Origin: Janthinobacterium sp.
GTDB taxonomy: Bacteria > Pseudomonadota > Gammaproteobacteria > Burkholderiales > Chitinibacteraceae
Assembly (NCBI GenBank): GCA_025360045.1
Contig: JANYCY010000021.1
Coordinates: 1-32,024, forward strand
DNA: 32,024 bases
Reading direction: 5' to 3'
Part shown: in pieces, positions 25,746-32,024 of the stretch
Numbering within the stretch: the stretch's first letter is position 1
How the letters are laid out: every line of letters starts with the position of its first letter
Translations under genes and position numbers: made by a program
The notes under the pieces: model-generated
The model's input: only the letters and a program-made list of their open reading frames with translations
Database searches by the model: none
What the model was told of the DNA's origin: nothing

Positions 25746-25896
25746 AAATCGACACCTGATTAAAACGTGTCGATTTTTTATCGTTTTTTAAACACGTCGC
25801 AGAGATGTGTCGATTGAATCGACACATCAACAAAACCTGTCGATTTTTTGCTGTTTTTTAAACATATCCAAAGGATGTGTCGATTCAATCGACACA
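25746..25896 (+). repeat. Tandem 70-bp repeat array with TGTCGATT/AATCGACA palindromes upstream of hsdR
   Basis: Units begin AATCGACAC at 25747, 25817 and 25887, exactly 70 bases apart; the first two are full, the third is only the beginning. Junctions form long palindromes at 25804-25828 (12-bp arms, centre G) and 25876-25896 (10-bp arms, centre C). Each full unit also contains TGTCGATTTTTT followed by TTTTTTAAACA. The first hairpin (25746-25776) with its T-run could terminate fic transcription. The last palindrome covers the possible GTG start of hsdR, so it could control translation or be an operator. Confidence 0.85.
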
Positions 25897-26259
25897 GATC
25901 ACCTTAATGACCGAAGACCAATTAGAACAAGAAGCCCTGAGCTGGCTGGTTGAAACAGGTTATCGCCATCTCTGTGGCTATGATATTGCGCCCGATGGTA
26001 AAGACGCAGAGCGCGGTGATTATGTGCAGCCGGTTTTAATTGAACGTCTACGGTCTGCTATTGCACGATTAAATCCCTTGATTCCTTTAGTGGCACAGGC
26101 CGATGCGCTTAAGCAGGTGCTGGATTTAGGCACGCCCGCTTTATTGGCGGCGAATCGGCATTTTCATGGTTTGCTGGTGAATGGTGTGCCGGTGCAATAC
26201 CAGAAAGATGGCGAAACGCGCGGGGATTTTGTAAGGCTGATTGATTGGGATGCAGCTAG

Positions 26260-26298
26260 CCCTCTCCCCTTACCCTCTCCCGCAAGCGGGCGAGGGGG
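26260..26298 (+). repeat. Palindromic repeat inserted in frame in hsdR
   Basis: CCCTCTCCCGCAAGCGGGCGAGGG contains the stem CCCGC/GCGGG flanked by CCCTC/GAGGG. It is translated as [14 protein letters not shown] within the nuclease part, between [10 protein letters not shown] and [11 protein letters not shown]. It has the look of an intergenic dispersed palindrome. Confidence 0.7.
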
Positions 26299-27851
26299 AC
26301 TGTTTGCGGTGCAGTCTGGTTTAAATGAATTTCTGGCGATTAATCAGTACACATTAAAAGGCGCAAAACATACCCGCAGGCCGGATATTATTTTATTTGT
26401 AAATGGCTTGCCGCTGGTATTGCTGGAGCTTAAAAATCCTGCTGATAAAAACGCGGATATTTATAAAGCATTCGAGCAGATTCAAACTTATAAAGCGCAA
26501 ATTCTTGATGTATTTCAGTACAACGAAATTCTGGTGATTTCGGATGGCTCTGAGGCGCGGATGGGATCGTTATCGGCCAATGCCGAGCGCTATATGCAAT
26601 GGCGCACGATTGATGGCATTAGCCTTGATCCATTAGGGCAATTTAATGAACTAGAAACGCTGATTCGCGGCATTCTTGCGCCTGCCTATCTGCTGGATTA
26701 TTTGCGCTTTTTTGTGTTGTTTGAAGACGATGGCACGCTGGTCAAAAAGATTGCTGGTTATCACCAGTTTCACGCTGTCCGTACAGCCATTGAACGAGTG
26801 GTTACAGCATCTCGCCCCGATGTGATCGGTGGCAAAAAAGGCAAAGGTGGCGTGGTCTGGCATACACAGGGATCGGGCAAGAGCATCACTATGACCTGCT
26901 TTGCCGCGCGAGTGATGCGGGAAGCGGCGATGGAAAACCCGACCATTGTGGTGATTACCGATCGTAATGATCTGGATGGCCAGTTGTTTGGTGTGTTTTC
27001 TTTGGCGCAGGATTTGCTGCGCGAGCAGCCAGTTCAAGTAAGTACTCGGCAAGACTTGCGCGCCAAATTGAGTAACCGGCCTTCGGGTGGGATTGTGTTT
27101 GCCACTATCCAAAAGTTTGCACCGGGTGAGGACGAGGATGTATTCCCGCTATTGTCGGATCGCCACAATATTGTGGTGATTGCGGATGAGGCACATCGCA
27201 CGCAGTATGGTTTTGAAGCCAAGCTCAAACAACGCCTGCCAAAGCATATTTCATCCGCGCCTGAAGTTGCTACGGCTGGCGTTGTTCAAGAGGCGAGCCC
27301 TCCGTATTTAACAAGCACTTATCAGGTTGGCTACGCCCAGCATCTGCGCGATGCGCTGCCCAATGCCACTTTTGTTGCGTTCACCGGCACGCCGGTATCT
27401 AGCGAGGATAGAGATACGCGCTCGGTATTTGGTGAATATATCCATATTTACGATATGCAACAGGCCAAAGAAGATGGCGCGACGGTGGCGATTTATTATG
27501 AATCGCGGCTGGCAAAATTAAGCCTGAAAGTCGATGAAATGGCCCAGATTGACGATGACGTCGATGAGCTGGCTGAGGATGAAGAAGAAAGCGAGCAAGG
27601 CAAGCTTAAATCTAAATGGGCGGCACTGGAGCGGATTGTCGGTGCGGAGCCGCGTATTGCCAGTGTGGCGGCTGATTTGGTGAATCACTTTGAAACACGC
27701 CAACAAAGCCAGTCGGGCAAAGCCATGGTCGTGGCGATGAGCCGCGAGATTTGCGTGCATTTATATAAGGAGTTAATCAAGCTGCGCCCGGATTGGCATA
27801 ACGATGACCCGGAGCTGGGCGCGATCAAAATTGTGATGACCGGCTCGGCGA

Positions 27852-29129
27852 GTGACAAGGCTTTGCTCCGGCCTCACATCTACGCAAGTCAAAAAACGGC
27901 TGGAAAAACGCTTCAAAGATCCAAATGATCCTTTGCAATTAGTGATTGTGCGCGATATGTGGCTCACCGGCTTTGATGCGCCCTGCGTGCATACGCTGTA
28001 TATCGATAAGCCCATGAAAGGGCACAATCTGATGCAAGCCATTGCCCGAGTGAATCGGGTATTTCACGATAAGCAAGGCGGCTTGGTTGTTGATTACATT
28101 GGTATCGCTAACGAACTGAAAGCAGCACTCAAGGAATACACCGCCAGCAATGGGCGCGGTAAACCAACGGTGGATACGGCGGAAGCGTGGGCGGTACTCG
28201 AAGAGAAAATCGATATTTTGCAAGGCATGTTGCATGGCTTTGATTACAGCGAATTTATCACTGGCGGCCATCGCCTATTGGCAGGCGCAGCGAATCATGT
28301 GCTGGGATTAGCTGACGGTAAAAAGCGCTTTGCCGATAATGCCTTGGCAATGAGTAAAGCATTTAGCCTGTGCGCCACCATGGATGAAGCCAAAGCGGTA
28401 CGTGAAGAAGTCGCCTTTTTGCAAGCCGTGAAAGTGCTGCTGATTAAGCGGGATCTGAGCGCAAAAAAACTCAGCAATGATGATAGAGAGCTGGCTATTC
28501 GCCAGATTATCGGGCAGGCGGTTGCCTCGGATGAGGTGGTCGATATTTTTGATGCGGTGGGTTTGGAAAAGCCCAATATTGGTCTGCTGGATGATGACTT
28601 TTTGGCTGAAGTGCGTAATCTGCCCGAGAAAAATCTGGCTGTAGAATTGCTGGAGCGCTTGCTGGAAGGGGAAATTAAATCCAAATTTGCCAGCAATGTG
28701 GTGCAGCAGAAGAAGTTTTCTGAGCTACTGACTGATGTGGTGAAGCGCTATCAGAATCGCAGCATTGAAACTGCACAAGTGATGGAAGAATTGGTCGCCA
28801 TGGCCAAGAAATTCCGTGAAGCGGCTGGGCGCGGTGAAGCCTTGGGCTTATCAGAGGATGAAGTAAAGTTTTACGATGCACTAGCCAATAATGAATCGGC
28901 GGTGCGTGAGCTGCCGGATGAAACGCTCAAACGCATTGCCCATGAGCTTACGACCAATTTGCGAAAAAATATCAGCGTAGATTGGTCGCAACGTGAAAGC
29001 GTACGTGCCAAATTACGGATTATGGTGAAACGCATTTTGCGTAAATACGGCTATCCGCCTGATTTTCAGGAAGATGCCATTCAAATGGTGTTGCAACAGG
29101 CAGAGGCACTGGGTGCGGAGTGGGTGTAA
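27852..29129 (+). pseudogene. HsdR C-terminal fragment downstream of the frameshift
   Basis: The second open frame of hsdR. A GTG at 27852 could open it, but the first 13 residues read from there ([13 protein letters not shown]) are the wrong frame of the upstream coding sequence; true HsdR sequence begins at [10 protein letters not shown]. It holds helicase motifs V and VI and the HsdM-contacting C-terminal helical domain. A ribosome site for independent translation is not evident. Confidence 0.75.
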
Positions 29130-29323
29130 GCCCTATACGCATCAAGTTAAGTCAAAGGCATGCAGGCTTTTTTTGTAGGGCGGGTGAAACCCGCCAGATT
29201 TTGGTATGAAATGCCATGTAAACGGCGGGTTTCACCCGCCCTACGAATGATGCAATGCTTGCAAATGAGTGGTTACAGGTATGACAAAAGCCTAACTTGA
29301 TGCCTATAGCGGAGTGGGTGTAA
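29115..29323. repeat. Nested inverted-repeat element at the hsdR stop, with duplicated flank
   Basis: The 15 bases GCGGAGTGGGTGTAA that end hsdR (29115-29129) are repeated exactly at 29309-29323. Between them TATACGCATCAAGTTAAG (29134-29151) and CCTAACTTGATGCCTATA (29291-29308) are near-exact inverted repeats. Inside, 29175-29195 and 29224-29244 form a perfect 21-bp inverted repeat (GTAGGGCGGGTGAAACCC...), each arm itself palindromic. This looks like a small non-coding mobile element carrying or joined to a common GTAGGGCGGGTGAAACCC repeat. Confidence 0.8.
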
Positions 29324-29416
29324 TGCCCTTCCCATTAAAATGCTCGGCAGCGCTTAGGTCAAAGCTTAGAGATGCAATTAATTATTTAAAAAATATATCT
29401 AGCAAAATAGGCGTCT

Positions 29417-29486
29417 GATACTTCTCTGCTTAGCGCCAGAGAGAAAAGCCCTCCAAATCTAACGATTGCGGGGCTTTTTCTTGCCT
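29417..29486 (+). repeat. Right copy of 70-bp direct repeat flanking the defence island
   Basis: Matches 19251-19320 at 66 of 70 bases in the same orientation. Two of the four changes fall in the left arm of the old terminator stem (CCCTCC instead of CCCCGC), so this copy no longer forms a good hairpin. No tRNA sequence precedes it. Confidence 0.9.
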
Positions 29487-29512
29487 GAAGTAAATGCCAC
29501 CTCGGCGGGACA

Positions 29513-29658
29513 CCAATCCTATCAACTTAAGGCAAAAAACAGAACCAAGTCTGGTTTTGCGTAGGGTGTGCAAGTCGTTTTTCTTGCGCACCGTTTTTGG
29601 TGCGCCCTAAGAAATGCCGATTTATTCTTAAGAAAAAAGCTTAAGTTGATAGGATTGG
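29513..29658. mobile_element. 146-bp MITE-like element with 19-bp perfect terminal inverted repeats
   Basis: CCAATCCTATCAACTTAAG (29513-29531) and its exact reverse complement (29640-29658) bound a segment without a gene. Inside is another hairpin set, GGTGTGCAAG / CTTGCGCACC and GGTGCGCCCTA. The same 19-mer recurs at 31883-31901, so it is a dispersed family. No target-site duplication is obvious. Confidence 0.75.
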
Positions 29659-29752
29659 GCCGGACACGGGCAGCCCTTCCCCTCTTTATCTCTTTCCCTT
29701 CTTGCTGTTTTTTTGCCGTTATCACCTCTGTTACTCGCAAAAAACAATGCGC

Positions 29753-29779
29753 TTAAGTCCTCTACATTTCATCCGATAT
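29753..29779 (+). promoter_or_regulatory. Candidate sigma-28 (FliA) promoter of the flagellin gene
   Basis: TTAA, a 15-base spacer, then TCCGATAT compares with TAAA-N15-GCCGATAA. This would give a leader of nearly 200 bases before the ATG at 29981, common for flagellin messages. Confidence 0.5.
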
Positions 29780-29980
29780 AGCGTATGACGATGGCTTTAA
29801 TTTCGTCTTTTAAATGGCACACTCAGTTTTTTTAGTCCGGCTTTTTAATGAAGGAAAACGAAAACGATTTAATTCGAGGCCTACTTATTCTGGCTTCAAA
29901 ACAGCGATTAAATGGCCCTGCTCGGTTCAGTGTTTGCTTGGTTTTATGCGGCGTAACACCGAGAAAATCAGGATAGGAAA

Positions 29981-31855
29981 ATGGCGATAAGCCTCAATAC
30001 CAACCTTACCGCGATCAGTACTCAGCGCAGCTTGAGTACGTCGCAAAGTGCTTTGGCTATTTCCTTAAATCGCCTTTCATCCGGCCTGCGTATCAATCAT
30101 GCACAGGATGATGCTGCCGGGCTGGCAATTAGTAGTCGTATGACGTCGCAAATCAAAGGCACTAGCCAAGCAGTTCGTAATGCCAATGATGGTATTTCCT
30201 TGCTGCAAACCGCAGATGGGGCAATGAGCGGTATCAGCGACAATCTGCAGCGCATGCGCGAGCTAGCCGTTCAGGCGGCCAACGCGCCGGTATCTGGCTC
30301 AGATCGCAAATTGATTAATACAGAGGTGCAGCAGCTCAGCGCAGAAATCCAACGCATTGCCAGCTCTAGCCATTTCAATGGCATCAAGCTGCTGGATGGG
30401 AGCTTTAATTCGCACGCCTTTTATGTTGGTGCAAACTCAGGCGATGCAATTAGCATCAGCACGATTAGCAATATGCAAACCACGCATTTGGGCAGCACCG
30501 GCTCTTCCTTTGAGGCAACACTTAAAAGCGAGTCGGTCACGGCCACGCTCAGTGCTGGAGATTTGCTGCTGAATAATGTCTCGGTCAACGCCTCAACACT
30601 GGGCGCAGCGGCTGGGCAAACGGCTGATAGTGCGTTTGCGATTGCGGCGGCCATTAATGCCAGCACCGCAACGTCAGGTGCTAGTGCCAGCGCCAACACA
30701 AAATTAATCAGCGCGGCGCCTAGCTCATTCAGCAATATTGCTGCATTTAGCATCAATGGCATAGATATTGGCTCAGTCAGCGCAGGCACGGATGCCATCA
30801 GCCAAAGCACTATCCTTGCCAATGCGATTGCGGGGTTTGCAGCGCAAACGGGCGTAACAGCAAGTGCCAGCGCAGGCATCGTGACGATGAGCGCGGCAGA
30901 TGGGCGCAATATTAATATCGGTTTAAACGGTACGGTCGCGAATGCTGCGGCCGCAGCCGCCAATAAAGCGGCGTTTCTGAGTCAAACAGGCCTGGCGGCT
31001 GGGGCGGTAGGCTCGCAGGGAACGGCGGCAGTGGCTGCTCAAAACACCTTTAATATCGCGGCTAATGTGGGGGCGGGTGCGCAGTTTGTTGTGAATGGGA
31101 TTAGCTTTACCGTGCGTAATTCGGCGCTGGCATCGGCGGTGGTGGATGCCAGCCATGTGGATTTGAATATTTCTGGCGCGAGCAATAATGCGGCAACGGC
31201 GTCATCTGCGCTGAGCAGTGCGATCTCTTTGGCACAAGGCAATGGGCTGACTTCAGCCGCTCTCAGTGCTGTTAGTGTTTCGGATGGCGGCGGCACGGTG
31301 GTGCTTAATGACAACACGCCCGGCGCTTCAAGTACCAGCATCTCCAGTAGCGCAGGCTCCGTCACACGCAATATAGCGGGAGCCGCCACCAGCAGCGGCA
31401 GTGCAGCCAGCAATCGCGGCACTGTTACGCTTACTTGCTTTTCTCAAGACGGCCTTAGCGTCGCAGGGGCAGCCCCCGAAAACGCAGGATTGAAAGCAGG
31501 CGTCACCGCAGCCACCGCCATTGCCACGATCAGCGGCATTACCTCACTCAATACTTTAACGGCGTCGAATGCGCAAAATGCCATTTCCTCACTCGATAGT
31601 GCACTAGATATTGTAAATGCCGCCCGTGGCTCGCTAGGTGCTTACCAAAATCGTTTTATTTGGGCAGTTGCTAATATGCAAACCAGCCTAGAAAGCCTGA
31701 CGGCATCACGTAGCCGTATTCAAGATGCCGATTTTGCCGCTGAAACAGGCAGCATCACCCGCGCTAATATCTTGCAAAAAGCAGGCACGGCAATGCTGGC
31801 CCAAGCCAACACCACGCCTTATATGGTGATGGCTCTGCTCAAAGGCGCGCTTTAG
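29981..31855 (+). CDS. fliC: Flagellin
   Basis: Main filament subunit, exported by the flagellar type III system. The conserved N-terminal D0/D1 region (MAISLNTNLTAISTQRSLSTSQ..SSGLRINHAQDDAAGLAIS) and C-terminal D1/D0 region (LGAYQNRF..SLTASRSRIQDADFAAETGSITRANILQKAGTAMLAQAN) bracket a long Ala/Ser-rich centre (about residues 165-530), giving 624 residues against roughly 270-500 in many relatives. The last residues (TTPYMVMALLKGAL) depart from the usual PQxVLxLL, and a Cys occurs in the centre, rare in flagellins. GGATAGGAAA precedes the ATG. It may be one of several flagellins in the genome. Confidence 0.95.
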   Translation: MAISLNTNLTAISTQRSLSTSQSALAISLNRLSSGLRINHAQDDAAGLAISSRMTSQIKGTSQAVRNANDGISLLQTADGAMSGISDNLQRMRELAVQAANAPVSGSDRKLINTEVQQLSAEIQRIASSSHFNGIKLLDGSFNSHAFYVGANSGDAISISTISNMQTTHLGSTGSSFEATLKSESVTATLSAGDLLLNNVSVNASTLGAAAGQTADSAFAIAAAINASTATSGASASANTKLISAAPSSFSNIAAFSINGIDIGSVSAGTDAISQSTILANAIAGFAAQTGVTASASAGIVTMSAADGRNINIGLNGTVANAAAAAANKAAFLSQTGLAAGAVGSQGTAAVAAQNTFNIAANVGAGAQFVVNGISFTVRNSALASAVVDASHVDLNISGASNNAATASSALSSAISLAQGNGLTSAALSAVSVSDGGGTVVLNDNTPGASSTSISSSAGSVTRNIAGAATSSGSAASNRGTVTLTCFSQDGLSVAGAAPENAGLKAGVTAATAIATISGITSLNTLTASNAQNAISSLDSALDIVNAARGSLGAYQNRFIWAVANMQTSLESLTASRSRIQDADFAAETGSITRANILQKAGTAMLAQANTTPYMVMALLKGAL

Positions 31856-31882
31856 CCCATCTTAAAATAGAGCGGGCTAATG

Positions 31883-31901
31883 CCAATCCTATCAACTTAA
31901 G
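31883..31901 (+). repeat. Third copy of the 19-bp MITE terminal repeat
   Basis: CCAATCCTATCAACTTAAG is identical to the left end of the 29513-29658 element. The following bases to 32024 are non-coding and differ from that element, so this is the left end of another, possibly longer member that continues beyond the window. Confidence 0.7.
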
Positions 31902-32024
31902 TGCTCTAATAAAAATCTTCGAGCTTCCTTATCCTTCCTCGTCGTATTATTCATACTGTCTTCGTCAGGATGCCTTGCTCGAAAACTTTTACCTAAGGAC
32001 TTAATAGGGAAAAGTTTGGTTTTT

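Larger units (their letters stand above)
25877..29129 (+). pseudogene. hsdR: Type I restriction endonuclease motor subunit HsdR, apparent frameshift
   Basis: The N-terminal nuclease is intact ([21 protein letters not shown] gives the Asp and Glu-x-Lys). It is followed by helicase motifs Walker A QGSGKS, DEAH ([11 protein letters not shown]) and FTGTP. The first frame ends at 27928. The downstream frame continues with [30 protein letters not shown] and the C-terminal domain to 29129. The two frames join perfectly if one A is dropped from the six A's at 27891-27896 (giving [12 protein letters not shown]), for about 1083 residues. If real, the break splits the second motor domain and should abolish restriction. 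Residues about 128-141 are a palindromic-repeat insert. The start is uncertain: GTG 25877 or ATG 25907 (MTEDQLEQ), neither with a good ribosome site. Confidence 0.85.
29130..29980. other. Repeat-rich non-coding region between hsdR and flagellin
   Basis: No convincing gene. In order it holds the nested element at the hsdR stop, an AT-rich plain stretch (29324-29416), the right island repeat (29417-29486), a 146-bp inverted-repeat element (29513-29658) and the flagellin promoter region with a long leader. Reading frames around 29522-29756 fall on repeats and have no protein features. Confidence 0.7.

Noticed and set aside
25746-25896. Possible short CRISPR array
   Set aside because: Two and a partial unit of 70 bases with related, not unique, sequence between palindromes, and no cas genes nearby.
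19251-29486. Intact prophage or integrative element
   Set aside because: No integrase, transposase, phage structural or conjugation gene lies between the repeats.
29522-29756. Short opposing reading frames before the flagellin gene
   Set aside because: They lie on an inverted-repeat element and lack ribosome sites or protein features.
29815-29832. Sigma-54 promoter for flagellin
   Set aside because: TGGCAC is present but the required GC at -12 is missing (GTTTTT instead).

Overview
The window looks like chromosome of a Gram-negative, flagellated, chitin-degrading betaproteobacterium, most likely of the Neisseriales (Chromobacterium/Iodobacter/Chitinibacter type). This placement is inferred from protein style and gene content: a modular GH18 chitinase, a PilS/PilR pair, TtcA, RppH, Kup, an H-NOX/kinase pair and a proteobacterial flagellin. 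I could not run a search to name the species.

Layout. Bases 1-160 hold, on the minus strand, the promoter and boxA leader of an rRNA operon whose 16S gene lies left of the window. A large secreted chitinase follows (minus), then about 660 bases of AT-rich non-coding DNA and a QueD/PTPS-family gene (plus). From 4515 to 14017 there is a long minus-strand block of core genes: kup, ampD, pilR, pilS, rppH, a spermidine-synthase-like gene, ttcA, an OsmC-family gene and a pirin. A divergent LysR regulator faces the pirin across a palindrome. Next come a pteridine-reductase-like SDR whose translation start region is tandemly triplicated, a MidA-type methyltransferase, an H-NOX sensor overlapping its hybrid histidine kinase, and tRNA-Met(CAT) with its own promoter and terminator.

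From 19420 to 29129 lies an accessory defence island, flanked by 70-bp direct repeats (19251-19320 and 29417-29486, 66/70 identical) that begin exactly at the tRNA-Met 3' end. Its order is hsdM, a DUF1016/YhcG PDDEXK nuclease gene, hsdS, a SIR2-like DUF4917 gene, a Fic AMPylase and hsdR. Five of the genes overlap end to start, which suggests one translationally coupled operon. The YhcG-type gene sits between two copies of a 61-bp hsdM-end/hsdS-start sequence, as if slotted into the hsdM-hsdS junction while keeping both overlaps. hsdM and hsdR each carry an in-frame insert that looks like a dispersed palindromic repeat turned into protein. A tandem 70-bp repeat array full of TGTCGATT/AATCGACA palindromes separates fic from hsdR. 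hsdR itself is split by an apparent +1 frameshift in an A6 run, so the island may be modification-positive and restriction-negative, or may switch.

Right of the island lies about 850 bases of non-coding DNA packed with nested inverted-repeat elements, then a flagellin gene with a candidate sigma-28 promoter. A further copy of one element's terminal repeat lies just after the flagellin gene. No integrase, transposase or CRISPR array was seen.
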